Notes: a model not told the origin generated them from the letters alone. Positions 7,899 through 16,011 are shown, counted from the first letter of the stretch. The stretch: DNA of 41,047 nt from an uncultured Sphingomonadales bacterium (GCA_937870585.1 CALMZE010000177.1:1-41047), one strand, 5' to 3'. Numbers and translations: made by a program.

Positions 7899-9284
7899 AT
7901 GATTGACTATTCCACGCTCTTGCAGCCCGACCTTGGCCAACCGGCCCGCACGATCCAGTTCATTGAGAAATCGGCCTTTGATGACTGGAAGGCGGCACAA
8001 CCGGCCTCCATCCGCACGCTGGCCGATGCCAACCGGTTTTCTGCCGCGCCGGGAGACATGATGATCCTGCCTTCACCGGCTGGAGATACTTGGTCTGTGT
8101 TGGCGGGCATGGCCAAAGAGGCAGGTCCTTGGGAACTGGCCGGATTGTGCGCACAACTGCCGGAAGGCACATATCGCATTCAGTCGGAACGCCCTGTACA
8201 GGGGGCGCTTGGCTGGCTCCTCGCCCATTACCGCTTCGCGCGATATCGCAAGGATGCCGAGCCCATGCCATTGCGCGTGCTACTGACGGCTGAGGCGGCC
8301 GACATTCCTGAAACGCTGCGGCTGGCCGAGGCGACCAGTCTGGTGCGTGATCTCGTCAACATTCCCGCTTCCGATCTTGGGCCGGAGGCGCTGGAACATG
8401 AAGCTGAGCGCCTTGCCCGCAGTTTTGGCGCAACACTGACCATCACGCGCGGAGACGCTCTGGAAAGCGGTTTCCCGCTCGTCCATGCCGTCGGGCGCGC
8501 GGCAGACCGTGCTCATGCCCCGCGCATGATCGAGCTTGAATGGGGTGATCCCTCGGCACCGCGTGTTGCGATCATTGGCAAGGGCGTGATTTTCGATTCC
8601 GGCGGGCTGGACATCAAGCCGGCCTCCGCCATGCGGCTTATGAAGAAGGATATGGGCGGGGCCGCGCACGCGCTCGCACTGGCGCGGCTGATCATGGCAT
8701 CTGGACTTCCGGTGCGGCTGCATCTGCTTGTTCCCGCTGTGGAGAATGCGATTTCCGGCAATGCCATGCGGCCCGGCGATATTGTCCGCAGCCGCGCGGG
8801 GCTGACGGTCGAAATCGACAATACCGATGCCGAAGGTCGCTTGATTCTGGCTGATGCGCTGACGCGGGCGTGCGAAGAAGCTCCGGATTTCATTCTGGAC
8901 TATGCGACACTCACTGGCGCGGCCCGCGTGGCTCTGGGGCCTGATCTGCCAGCGCTGTTCGCCAATGACGATGCGTTGGCGCAGGCATTTCAAGCTGGCG
9001 CTGTCACTGTGCAGGATCCCGTGTGGCAGCTGCCGCTCTGGTCTGGTTATGACGATATGCTCAAATCTGACCTTGCCGATATGGTCAATAGCGGGGAAGG
9101 GGGCATGGCTGGGGCCGTGACCGCCGCGCTGTTCCTGCGCAAATTCGTTTCTGAAGGCACGCCCTGGATGCACCTTGATACGTTCGCGTGGCGCAGCGCG
9201 GCCAAGCCGGGGCGGCCCAAGGGCGGCGAGGCACTGGGCCTCCGCGCCGCCTGGGCCTTCCTCAAGGCGCGCTACAAAGGCTGA
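7899..9284 (+). CDS. Leucyl aminopeptidase family (M17) metallopeptidase
   Basis: The ATG at 7899 (MIDYSTLLQPD) gives 461 aa; an earlier in-frame start at 7851 lies against the preceding terminator. M17 enzymes are cytosolic hexameric di-zinc exopeptidases that remove N-terminal residues from peptides. The catalytic half carries all expected elements. GKGVIFDSGGLDIK supplies one Lys and one Asp metal ligand plus the catalytic Lys. KKDMGGAA supplies the next Asp. The family signature NTDAEGRL supplies Asp, Glu and the catalytic Arg. The N-terminal domain is divergent, as usual. The gene ends exactly where the convergent dioxygenase gene ends. The name PepA/PepB cannot be decided. Confidence 0.93.
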   Translation: MIDYSTLLQPDLGQPARTIQFIEKSAFDDWKAAQPASIRTLADANRFSAAPGDMMILPSPAGDTWSVLAGMAKEAGPWELAGLCAQLPEGTYRIQSERPVQGALGWLLAHYRFARYRKDAEPMPLRVLLTAEAADIPETLRLAEATSLVRDLVNIPASDLGPEALEHEAERLARSFGATLTITRGDALESGFPLVHAVGRAADRAHAPRMIELEWGDPSAPRVAIIGKGVIFDSGGLDIKPASAMRLMKKDMGGAAHALALARLIMASGLPVRLHLLVPAVENAISGNAMRPGDIVRSRAGLTVEIDNTDAEGRLILADALTRACEEAPDFILDYATLTGAARVALGPDLPALFANDDALAQAFQAGAVTVQDPVWQLPLWSGYDDMLKSDLADMVNSGEGGMAGAVTAALFLRKFVSEGTPWMHLDTFAWRSAAKPGRPKGGEALGLRAAWAFLKARYKG

Positions 9285-9293
9285 TCAGCCTTT
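9276..9293. terminator. Palindrome shared by two convergent stop codons, possible bidirectional terminator
   Basis: AAAGGCTGATCAGCCTTT is a perfect 18-bp palindrome. Its centre TGA|TCA is the stop of the aminopeptidase (+) abutting the stop of the oxygenase (-). Either transcript would form a hairpin flanked by A and T runs. The stem is short, so termination efficiency is uncertain. Confidence 0.45.
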
Positions 9294-10250
9294 TAGTAGC
9301 CCGATTTCGCGCAGCCGCTGCGTCAGGAAATCATCAGCGGTGATGGGATCGGGATAGAGGTTGGGGTGCGCGTCATCAATGCAACTCGGCAAGGTCTCGA
9401 TCAGGAAATCAGAGGCCAGATGCAGGAAGAAAGGCATGGAATAGCGCGCAATGTGGCGGCGTTCGGGTGGCGGATTGATCACGCGGTGGATGGTGGAGGG
9501 CATCCGGTTGTTGGTCAGGCGCTCCAGCATGTCACCCACATTGATGACGAGTGCCCCCTTGGGCGGAAACACCGGCAGCCAGTTGCCGCGCTTGGTGAGC
9601 AATTGCAGACCGCCTTCCTCGGCCCCCAGCAGCAAGGTGATCAGATTAATGTCTCCATGCGCGCCAGCGCGGATGCCTTCTGCATCGACGGGGATGGGCG
9701 GATAGTGCAGCAACCGCATCACCGAGTTGCCATCCTGCACGGCAGGCGTGAACCAGTCTGACCCCAATCCCAGATAATTGCCAATGGCCGACAGAAGGCG
9801 GTTTCCGGCGTGATCGAAGGCGGCATAGAGCGCTTTGAAGGTCGGCTCGAATTCCGGAATTTCGCTCGGCCAGACATTGTCTGCCATATGATCGCGGAAA
9901 CGATGCCCGGCGGGCAGATCGCGCCCAATGTGCCAGAATTCCTTCAGATCATGCTTGTCCGCATCCTTGGCGATCTCGACGCCAAAGGGCGTGTATCCGC
10001 GTGATCCGGCCAGTTCAGCGCGGTGATAGGCATGTTTGGTTTCTTCCGGCAGCGAGAAGAACCGCTCGGTCAAATCCCAGCCCTTTGCGATCAACGCCGC
10101 GTCGATCCCGTGATCGACAATGACAGCAAAGCCATAGTCCTCAAACGAGCGGCCCAACGCATGGGAGAATGCGCCCGCATCAACTCCCGCGCTGGCCAAG
10201 GACAAAGCGGGGACGCCTTCGATTTCGCTTGCTGCATCAGCCATGTTCAT
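9285..10250 (-). CDS. Isopenicillin-N-synthase-like 2OG-Fe(II) oxygenase
   Basis: This 321-aa protein has the N-terminal DIOX_N domain (SFEDYGFAVIVDHGID) and the C-terminal 2OG-Fe(II) jelly roll. The iron-binding facial triad is visible: AHGDINLIT gives His and Asp, and TIHRVINP gives the distal His. The IARYSMPFF segment supplies the Arg and Ser that bind 2-oxoglutarate. Such enzymes hydroxylate or desaturate small molecules; bacterial members of this subgroup are rarely characterised and the substrate is unknown. Its start overlaps the end of the bactofilin gene as ATGA, so both are probably translated from one mRNA. A second ATG lies two codons in. Confidence 0.88.
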   Translation of the reverse strand: MNMADAASEIEGVPALSLASAGVDAGAFSHALGRSFEDYGFAVIVDHGIDAALIAKGWDLTERFFSLPEETKHAYHRAELAGSRGYTPFGVEIAKDADKHDLKEFWHIGRDLPAGHRFRDHMADNVWPSEIPEFEPTFKALYAAFDHAGNRLLSAIGNYLGLGSDWFTPAVQDGNSVMRLLHYPPIPVDAEGIRAGAHGDINLITLLLGAEEGGLQLLTKRGNWLPVFPPKGALVINVGDMLERLTNNRMPSTIHRVINPPPERRHIARYSMPFFLHLASDFLIETLPSCIDDAHPNLYPDPITADDFLTQRLREIGLLKG

Positions 10251-10648
10251 TCTGCCGCAGAAACAAGCTGCAATTCGCCGGGATGCGCTTTGCCCTGCTG
10301 GGTGAGGCGGCCTTCCACCAGCGCTCCATTTTCAACAGAAACATTGGCGTAAGACAGATCGCCACGCACGCGGGCCGTCTTTTCCACGACGAGAGTCTCG
10401 GCGGAAATCGTTCCTTCCACGGTGCCAGCAATCGTGGCCTTGGTGGCCTGAATGTTACCGCGGACGATGCCATTATTGCCGATGATGATGATCTTTCCCA
10501 TCACATCCCCGTTGATTTCAGCATCGATATGAAGATCGCCGCCCCCAGTGATATTGCCCTGCACCACGACTTCGCCGCCCAGGAACGACATCGCGTTGTT
10601 GCCGCGCGGTGCTTCATGCGTGTCGTTTGATTTTGAACCCCATGCCAT
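10247..10648 (-). CDS. Bactofilin (polymer-forming cytoskeletal protein)
   Basis: This 133-aa protein has a short variable N-terminal tail (about 20 residues) and a central right-handed beta-helix. It shows the repeated hydrophobic/Gly pattern of bactofilins (GNITGGGDLHIDAEINGDVMG, then VRGNIQATKATIAGTVEG), with a short flexible C-terminus. Bactofilins polymerise without nucleotide, often on the inner membrane, and scaffold cell-wall or stalk enzymes. No peptidase (M23) partner gene lies next to it, unlike many bactofilin loci; it is instead coupled to a 2OG oxygenase. The ATG at 10648 follows AAGGGT at about 7 bp. Confidence 0.92.
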   Translation of the reverse strand: MAWGSKSNDTHEAPRGNNAMSFLGGEVVVQGNITGGGDLHIDAEINGDVMGKIIIIGNNGIVRGNIQATKATIAGTVEGTISAETLVVEKTARVRGDLSYANVSVENGALVEGRLTQQGKAHPGELQLVSAAE

Positions 10649-10902
10649 GGTGCGACCCTTTCACTCTTCGATTCGATGTTCGAAATTAGGCTGATCCTTT
10701 ACGCTATCAGGCCATGGCGCAGCAATTCGCAAAGTCGTTAAGCACGATCATGCGCCATTGTGGTGCGATCAACGCCGCGCGGCCTGTGGATAAGTCTTGA
10801 CCGGCCTTTGGAATCGCTTGAAAACTCCCGCAACTCTGATTTGGCACAACCGATTCGCACGTTCAATGTCGGGTCGAAAAAAACAGGGGGGTGCGGTTGG
10901 CC
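10649..10902. other. Divergent intergenic region, bactofilin / PilZ gene
   Basis: These 254 bp separate the divergently read bactofilin and PilZ genes and must hold both promoters. I see no ORF with coding character, no repeat and no clear -35/-10 pair. An AGGGGGG tract at 10884-10891 serves as ribosome binding site for the PilZ gene. Confidence 0.4.
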
Positions 10903-11199
10903 ATGTATCTGTGTGCACGTCTTGCGCCTTGTTCAGGCGACGTCAGTTCGCGAGCCGGATTTCACGGGCGCGACATTGTGATCCGTTCCTTGTCTGAAAC
11001 CGGTTTTGTTGCCGATGCGCGCTTTGCTGTCGCGCCAGGATCGATTGTTCGGCTGAGACTCCCCGGCGCAGGCAATGTGCTGGCGCGCATTCGCGACGAG
11101 GTTGATCAGGTGCTGAGCGCCGATTTCGTCAATCCGCTTGGCCCGGCGCGGTTGCGCATGGTGATGGGCATGAGCCGCGCGGTCGAGCACGCAGCCTGA
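10903..11199 (+). CDS. PilZ-domain protein (probable c-di-GMP effector)
   Basis: This 98-aa single-domain protein starts at the ATG at 10903, about 11 bp after a G-rich ribosome binding site; a GTG at 10891 is a less likely start. The segment DIVIRSLSETGFVADA matches the second PilZ motif ([D/N]xSxxG), and the following strands (VRLRLPGAGNVLARI) fit the PilZ barrel. The N-terminal RxxxR c-di-GMP motif is not clearly present: only R11 and R27-like residues with wider spacing are visible. Nucleotide binding is therefore uncertain. Small PilZ proteins of this kind are common in sphingomonads and regulate motility or polysaccharide. No neighbouring pathway gene indicates a target. Confidence 0.65.
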   Translation: MYLCARLAPCSGDVSSRAGFHGRDIVIRSLSETGFVADARFAVAPGSIVRLRLPGAGNVLARIRDEVDQVLSADFVNPLGPARLRMVMGMSRAVEHAA

Positions 11200-11202
11200 A
11201 CA

Positions 11203-11424
11203 TTAGAGCAAGCCGCCGCCTAGCATCAGGCGGACAATGCCCGCTGCAATCACAACCAGATTGAGATTCCGGCCGCTCGTCCGGTCAGACATGGCACCAA
11301 AGGCCAAGCCGATAATTGCCAGCGGGATGATGAACCAATTGGCCCAGCCCAGCAGGGGAATGAACGCCACGATCACCAGAATGAGGGCAATGGCACCGAT
11401 GATAAGAGACAATGTGTTGCGCAT
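11203..11424 (-). CDS. Small two-helix inner-membrane protein
   Basis: The ATG at 11424 gives a 73-aa protein beginning MRNTLSLIIGAIALILVIVA. It has an N-terminal membrane helix, a second hydrophobic segment (WFIIPLAIIGLAFGAM) and a third, weaker one at the C-terminus (LVVIAAGIVRLMLGGGLL). The seven extra residues of a longer reading have no support. Function unknown. It ends 4 bp past the end of the convergent PilZ gene and starts 39 bp from the stop of the dehydrogenase gene upstream on the same strand, so it may be the second gene of that transcript. Confidence 0.65.
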   Translation of the reverse strand: MRNTLSLIIGAIALILVIVAFIPLLGWANWFIIPLAIIGLAFGAMSDRTSGRNLNLVVIAAGIVRLMLGGGLL

Positions 11425-11463
11425 GTCCCATCTTTGCGCGTGCAATGCCGCTTGGCAAGGGCT

Positions 11464-12510
11464 TCAGCGACCGATCAGGCTGCGCGCCATGCGATCCGCA
11501 ACATCGGATGACGGCTGGCCGCTCCGTTCGCTCTCATCCCAGATTGCGGAAAGGCGCTGAGGAATGCCTGCAATCTTGGCGTCGACTTCGGCGGTGCCGC
11601 CATCGCCCAGATATTCGGTGGCAACATTGATGATGCCACCTGCATTGATGACATAGTCTGGCGCGTAGAGGATGCCGCGCTCTTGCACAGCCCGTCCATG
11701 TTCAGGCCTCGCCAATTGATTGTTCGCGCCGCCTGCCACCGCTTTAACGCGGAGCGCCGCGATACTCGTCTCGTCCAATATGGCCCCCAGCGCACAGGGG
11801 CTGAAAATATCCGCTTCGGTGGTCATGATCGCAGCAGCGTCAACAATGGCAGCGCCGAGTTCTTCGCCGAGCTGTTTCGCCTTGCTCTCATCCACGTCTG
11901 ATAGCGTCAGGATCGCGCCAGCCTTGGCGAGATGCCGGGCGAGACCGCCGCCAACGCTTCCCACGCCCTGAATGGCGACGCGCACACCCTTCATGTCGCT
12001 TGCCCCCAAAGCGCGCTGCGCAGCAGCCTCCACGCCCAGAAACACGCCTTGCGCCGTCGACGGGCCGGGATCACCACCCGCGCCGCCGTGCTTGGGAGGC
12101 AGGCCCGAGACGTAAGGCGTAACGGCGTGTAGATCGATCATGTCCTGCGCGCTCATCCCCACATCCTGCGCAGTCACATAGCGCCCGCCGAGTCGATCAA
12201 TCGAACGCGCAAAGGCCGCAATCAAGGCGGGGCTCTTCACCCGGTCCGGTCCGGCCAGCATTACGCCCTTGCCTCCACCCATGGCGAGGCCGGCCATTGC
12301 ATTCTTGTAGCTCATGCCGCGCGAGAGGCGCAGCGCGTCTGTAATCGCGGCGTCGTTGTTGGCATAATGCCAGAACCGCACGCCGCCGCCTGCCGGACCC
12401 AGATGCGTGGAGTGAATGGCAATGACGGCGGTCAGGCCGCTGGCAGGGTCGCGAAACAGGTGAACGTCTTCATGATCGTCAAAATCCGGAAGATCCCAGA
12501 CGGAGCCCAT
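11464..12510 (-). CDS. Leu/Glu/Phe/Val-type amino-acid dehydrogenase
   Basis: The ATG at 12510 (MGSVWDLPDFDDHE) gives 348 aa, the normal length of leucine dehydrogenases. A longer open frame upstream runs through a tRNA gene and is not coding. These NAD-dependent enzymes oxidatively deaminate branched-chain or aromatic amino acids to 2-oxo acids. The dimerisation/catalytic domain has GGGVRFWHY and the signature LSRGMSYKNAMAGLAMGGGKG with the two catalytic lysines; AQDVGMSAQDM supplies the catalytic Asp. The Rossmann domain carries AIQGVGSVGGGLA, a GxGxxG NAD site. GGANNQLARPEHG is a Glu/Leu-DH landmark. Substrate preference (leucine, valine or phenylalanine) is not decidable from sequence alone. 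Confidence 0.92.
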   Translation of the reverse strand: MGSVWDLPDFDDHEDVHLFRDPASGLTAVIAIHSTHLGPAGGGVRFWHYANNDAAITDALRLSRGMSYKNAMAGLAMGGGKGVMLAGPDRVKSPALIAAFARSIDRLGGRYVTAQDVGMSAQDMIDLHAVTPYVSGLPPKHGGAGGDPGPSTAQGVFLGVEAAAQRALGASDMKGVRVAIQGVGSVGGGLARHLAKAGAILTLSDVDESKAKQLGEELGAAIVDAAAIMTTEADIFSPCALGAILDETSIAALRVKAVAGGANNQLARPEHGRAVQERGILYAPDYVINAGGIINVATEYLGDGGTAEVDAKIAGIPQRLSAIWDESERSGQPSSDVADRMARSLIGR

Positions 12511-12538
12511 GCGCTTCTCGCTTTCAAGATGGAAAAAA

Positions 12539-12616
12539 TGGGGCGATCGACGGGATCCGAACCCGCGACCTCCGGTACCACAAACCGGCGCTCTAACCAA
12601 CTGAGCTACGATCGCC
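12539..12616 (-). tRNA. trnH: tRNA-His (GTG)
   Basis: The cloverleaf reads clearly on the minus strand. The acceptor is GCGATCG/CGATCGC, with the His-specific extra G at -1 (complement of 12616) facing C73 (12542), and the CCA end is encoded (12539-12541). The D arm is GCTC..GAGC. The anticodon stem CCGGT/ACCGG encloses TTGTGGT, giving anticodon GTG. The T loop reads TTCGGAT, with G where the near-invariant A58 normally sits. The gene lies 28 bp upstream of the dehydrogenase start. Confidence 0.96.
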
Positions 12617-12732
12617 ACATGCCACTGATCGGGCAGGCGCTGCCCATAGGGGCGGAATGCGAGTCGCGTCAAGCGCGGTGAAGCACCAGCACCCACTGGC
12701 GCATCGCAGCGAATGCGCATAGCCTTCCAAGC

Positions 12733-13293
12733 ATGGACCTGCCGCGATTCCTGACCGGACAATTTCTCCTCGCTCTGCCGGGGATTGGTGATCCCCGCTT
12801 TGAACACAGCGTCATCGCCTTGTGCTCGCACGATGAGGAGGGTGCACTGGGCATCGGCATCGGCCATCCGCTGCCCGATGCGTCACTGCATGGCATGTTG
12901 GAGCAGTTCGAGATCGACACAAAGGGCGTGCCAGATGTGCCGCTCTACTCCGGCGGGCCAGTGGAGCCGCAGCGCGGATTTGTGCTGCACAGCGATGATT
13001 GGGGTGGGCAGGGCACAATCCATGTTGCTGGGCGCTGGGCCTTGTCGGCTAGTCTGGATGCGCTGCGCGCGCTGGGCAAACCCGGTGGGCCTTCGCGATG
13101 GCTGGTGGCGCTGGGTTATGCCGGCTGGGGGCCGGGGCAGCTGGATGAGGAACTGCACCGCCATGGCTGGCATATCTCGGATATCGGCTTTGATGCGCTG
13201 CTTGAGCGGCCAGCCCATGCCCGATGGGAAACGGCATTTCGTGCGACCGGCATTGATCCCCGCTTGCTCGCGCCTGAAAGCGGCCATGCCTGA
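12733..13293 (+). CDS. yqgE: YqgE/AlgH family protein (UPF0301)
   Basis: This 186-aa protein matches the length and pattern of the YqgE/AlgH family. It opens with FLTGQFLLALPGIGDPRFEHSVI, then has the VPLYSGGPVEPQRGFVLH segment and the WLVALGYAGWGPGQLDEEL segment that are diagnostic. The biochemical role of the family is unsettled; in pseudomonads AlgH affects alginate and virulence regulators. It is cytosolic with no signal peptide. It is transcribed divergently from tRNA-His. An upstream in-frame context with an ATG at 12733 gives the typical N-terminus, so this start is retained. Confidence 0.93.
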   Translation: MDLPRFLTGQFLLALPGIGDPRFEHSVIALCSHDEEGALGIGIGHPLPDASLHGMLEQFEIDTKGVPDVPLYSGGPVEPQRGFVLHSDDWGGQGTIHVAGRWALSASLDALRALGKPGGPSRWLVALGYAGWGPGQLDEELHRHGWHISDIGFDALLERPAHARWETAFRATGIDPRLLAPESGHA

Positions 13294-13394
13294 GCTTTTG
13301 GACTGGTTGATTTCCGCCTAACTCATTCGCGCAATCCATGCGCAACCCTGTCTCTAGAGCTTTCTATTCACAGGGAAGCGAAAGGGTTGTGTAC

Positions 13395-13874
13395 ATGGTT
13401 AAGTCTATGCGGGCGCTGAGCGTCACAGTTTTGGTGGCGGTGGCGGCTCTGCCGGCAACAGCACAAGCGACATGCTGGAATGACGCAGCAGCCGATGCCG
13501 CCGCAGTGCGCGATATGGAAACCATGCTGATGGTCGGGGCCTTGCGCTGCCGTGGCGAAAGTCAGGCGATGATCGCCCGCTACAATGGCTTTGTTCGGGA
13601 GCACCGCGCCGCTTTGACCCAAGCCAATGACCAGTTGCGCGCGCATTTTTCGGCTTCGGGTACAGGCCTGAATGGATATGACCGCTATGTCACCGCGCTC
13701 GCCAACCGGCATGGTGGCGGCGATGGTTTGAATTGCCAGCAGATTGCCTATGTTCTTGATTATGCGGCATCTGGACCGGGCAGTTTCGCCAAGCTCGCGG
13801 GCATGGCGCATGATCTTGAGATGGACGCCAGCCTGCCGGGTGGGCGCTGCGTGCGTCAGATCGCGCGGCGCTGA
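13395..13874 (+). CDS. Secreted protein of unknown function with four cysteines
   Basis: The ATG at 13395 has AAAGGG eight bases upstream and starts a 159-aa protein with a typical Sec signal peptide (KSMRALSVTVLVAVAALPATAQA), cleaved after about residue 24. The earlier in-frame start at 13338 would bury the signal peptide. The mature part is mainly helical, with four cysteines (CWND, LRCRGE, NCQQ, RCVRQ) that could form two disulfides in the periplasm. I recognise no domain. It lies about 100 bp after yqgE and ends 7 bp before the end of the convergent rhodanese gene. Function unknown. Confidence 0.65.
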   Translation: MVKSMRALSVTVLVAVAALPATAQATCWNDAAADAAAVRDMETMLMVGALRCRGESQAMIARYNGFVREHRAALTQANDQLRAHFSASGTGLNGYDRYVTALANRHGGGDGLNCQQIAYVLDYAASGPGSFAKLAGMAHDLEMDASLPGGRCVRQIARR

Positions 13875-13881
13875 TCTGCCT

Positions 13882-14391
13882 TCATGGCGTCAGCGTGGAA
13901 ACCCAGCCCGTGGCCGGATCATCCATGCTGACGACATCGGCCAGTTCCCAGACATTCTTGTAGCCATAGCCAACGAGATTGACGAAGGTCTGGATGTTGA
14001 GCGCCAGCGGCAGTGCCTTGGTGACGACAGGGCGGCGATTGTCTGAGAAGTTATTGTTGCAATAGATCAGGATAGGCCGCTTCCGGTCTGGCCCGATCAG
14101 GCGTGCCAGCGCGTCCGCCGTAAAATCGGGGAAGGGCAGGTTGACAGCACCAGCAATATGGCCCTCAGCAAAGGCTTGGGCAGAGCGCGCATCGAGCAGC
14201 AACACATCTTTGTGCGCGGCGCGGGCGCGGAATTCGCCAAGGGGCAGTAGCCGCTTGGCGCGATAGGGTCGCACCTCTCGACTGAGCTTGAGATAGCCGT
14301 CAAAATCAATCAGCGCGCTGCCTGGTGGCGGGGCCGCCACAGCTGGTTGGGTGGCCGAAAGAGCGAGCAGTAGGGGCAGGGTTATCCTCAT
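13882..14391 (-). CDS. Periplasmic rhodanese-like domain protein
   Basis: This 169-aa protein has an N-terminal signal peptide (MRITLPLLLALSATQPAVAA) and a single rhodanese domain. The CDC25/rhodanese landmarks are LLDARSAQAFAEGHIAGAVNLPF and the active-site loop YCNNNFSDNRRP, whose Cys would carry the persulfide. The loop is longer than the six-residue loop of classical thiosulfate sulfurtransferases and contains no CxGxx[R/K] pattern, so sulfurtransferase activity is not certain. The export signal points to a periplasmic redox or sulfur role. No electron-transport or sulfur genes are adjacent. Confidence 0.82.
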   Translation of the reverse strand: MRITLPLLLALSATQPAVAAPPPGSALIDFDGYLKLSREVRPYRAKRLLPLGEFRARAAHKDVLLLDARSAQAFAEGHIAGAVNLPFPDFTADALARLIGPDRKRPILIYCNNNFSDNRRPVVTKALPLALNIQTFVNLVGYGYKNVWELADVVSMDDPATGWVSTLTP

Positions 14392-14451
14392 GCTCCAAAC
14401 CTGCGCGTGGCGGGCTTGACGGGGGATGAACGGGGCATGTCACGCAATGGC

Positions 14452-14480
14452 TTGCGATTCCTCTCGATTTGCCCTATATA
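14452..14480 (+). promoter_or_regulatory. Probable promoter of the DEAD-box helicase
   Basis: TTGCGA (14452-14457) and TATATA (14475-14480) are separated by 17 bp, a good sigma70-type pair. Initiation near 14487 would give a 5' leader of about 180 nt, which contains the hairpins listed separately. Confidence 0.5.
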
Positions 14481-14599
14481 TTGTGCAGCGCAGCAAGGTT
14501 ATGCCTTGTCATCCCATTTAAGGCCAGCGTGATTGACCGTCCCTTGAGGCGGAGCAGGCCGGGCAGATTGCGCCGTTTTCCAAGGCTTCCCTTGTCACG

Positions 14600-14645
14600 C
14601 GGGTCGTCATTTTTGACCCGGAACGCGCGCCTGATCGGGCGCGCG
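14600..14645 (+). promoter_or_regulatory. Two stacked hairpins in the helicase leader
   Basis: CGGGTC (14600-14605) pairs with GACCCG (14615-14620). Four bases later CGCGCGCC (14624-14631) pairs with GGCGCGCG (14638-14645) around a TGATCG loop. The second hairpin ends 25 bp before the ATG. Long structured leaders are typical of cold-inducible RNA helicase and cold-shock mRNAs; a regulatory role here is inferred. Confidence 0.45.
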
Positions 14646-14670
14646 CGCCTTGATTTATTGAAAGTGTCTT

Positions 14671-16011
14671 ATGACTCAATTTTCCGACCTTGGCCTTGCC
14701 AAGCCGCTGCTCGCCGCGCTTCATGCCAAGGGCTATGAAACCCCGACGCCAATTCAGGTGCAGTCCATCCCGGCTCTGCTGGACGGCAAGGATTTGTGCG
14801 GCATCGCACAGACCGGCACTGGCAAGACCGCGGCCTTCGCGCTGCCTTCCATTCAGCGCCTGACAGCGGACCCAAAGCATCCGATTGCGGCTTCATGCCG
14901 GATGCTCGTGCTTTCGCCCACGCGCGAACTCGCCGCACAGATTGCCCAGTCGTTCCGCGACTATGGCAAGCAGTATCGCCTGCGCGTTGAAACCGTGTTT
15001 GGTGGCGTTCCCATCGGCAAGCAGATCCGCTCGCTCGCGGGTGGAGTCGATATTCTTGTCGCCACGCCGGGCCGCCTGCTCGATCTCATCGATCAGCGCG
15101 CGTTGACGCTGCGCAATGTCGAGATTTTCGTACTCGATGAAGCCGATCAGATGCTCGATTTGGGCTTTATCCATGCGCTCAAGCGCGTGGACCAGTTGCT
15201 CCCCAAGAAGCGCCAGTCGCTCTTCTTCTCGGCAACCATGCCCAAGACGATTGCCGAACTCGGCAACCGCTTCCTGACTGATCCGGTTCGAGTGTCGGTG
15301 ACGCCGCAGGCGACCACGGCAGAGCGGGTCGAGCAATATGTGACCTTCATCAACCAGAAGGAAAAGCAGGCGCTGCTCACCATCCGCCTGAAGTCGATGG
15401 AGATTGACCGCGCTCTGGTCTTCACGCGCACCAAGCATGGCGCGGACCGGGTGGTGAAGAATCTGCTGGCGGCAGGAATTGGCTGCGCCGCGATCCATGG
15501 CAATAAGAGCCAGCCTCAGCGCACTGCCGCACTGCAGGCGTTTCGTACCGGCGAAATCCGCATTCTCGTCGCGACAGATATTGCCGCGCGCGGCATCGAC
15601 GTTTCGGGCGTCAGCCATGTGTTCAATTTCGAACTGCCCAATGTGCCCGAACAATATGTTCACCGCATCGGCCGCACCGCGCGCGCGGGCAATGACGGCA
15701 TTGCGATCAGTTTCGTGGATGGCGAAGAGCGTGGCTATCTGAAGGACATTGAGCGCCTGACCCGCGTTCAGCTCGAACAGATGCCGCTGCCTGAGGATTT
15801 TGCGAAGGAAGCCGCAAAGCTGCCCAAGCCGGTCGCGTCCGCTCCGGTGCCGCAGCAGGGGCAGCGTCGCGGCGCACAAGGTCCGCGCGCGGACAAGGCC
15901 GGTGACGACCGTCCGCGCCGCCGCTTCACCACGCGCAAGCCCTCTGGCGTAGGTGCCCATAAGGGTGCTGTACGAGCATCGGGCGGTCAGCGCGGCAAGA
16001 GCGGTCGCTGA
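14671..16011 (+). CDS. DEAD-box ATP-dependent RNA helicase (RhlE-like)
   Basis: This 446-aa protein has the full set of DEAD-box motifs: the Q motif TPIQVQSIP, motif I AQTGTGKT (residues 46-53), Ia PTRELA, Ib TPGR, II DEAD (about 155), III SAT, IV/V in ATDIAARGID, and VI HRIGRTARAG. The C-terminal tail after about residue 385 is basic and Arg/Gly/Pro-rich, as in RhlE proteins, and would bind RNA non-specifically. Such helicases remodel rRNA and structured mRNA, especially in the cold. The gene is monocistronic, with its own promoter and long leader, and is followed by several hairpins. The integrative element begins 240 bp downstream. Confidence 0.95.
   Translation: MTQFSDLGLAKPLLAALHAKGYETPTPIQVQSIPALLDGKDLCGIAQTGTGKTAAFALPSIQRLTADPKHPIAASCRMLVLSPTRELAAQIAQSFRDYGKQYRLRVETVFGGVPIGKQIRSLAGGVDILVATPGRLLDLIDQRALTLRNVEIFVLDEADQMLDLGFIHALKRVDQLLPKKRQSLFFSATMPKTIAELGNRFLTDPVRVSVTPQATTAERVEQYVTFINQKEKQALLTIRLKSMEIDRALVFTRTKHGADRVVKNLLAAGIGCAAIHGNKSQPQRTAALQAFRTGEIRILVATDIAARGIDVSGVSHVFNFELPNVPEQYVHRIGRTARAGNDGIAISFVDGEERGYLKDIERLTRVQLEQMPLPEDFAKEAAKLPKPVASAPVPQQGQRRGAQGPRADKAGDDRPRRRFTTRKPSGVGAHKGAVRASGGQRGKSGR

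Noticed and set aside
8280..9173. A 297-codon minus frame antisense to the aminopeptidase gene
   Set aside because: The M17 catalytic motifs are on the plus strand; the antisense translation has no recognisable features.
12511..12867. N-terminal extension of the dehydrogenase frame upstream of 12510
   Set aside because: It would run through tRNA-His and gives no family sequence; the ATG at 12510 matches the family N-terminus.
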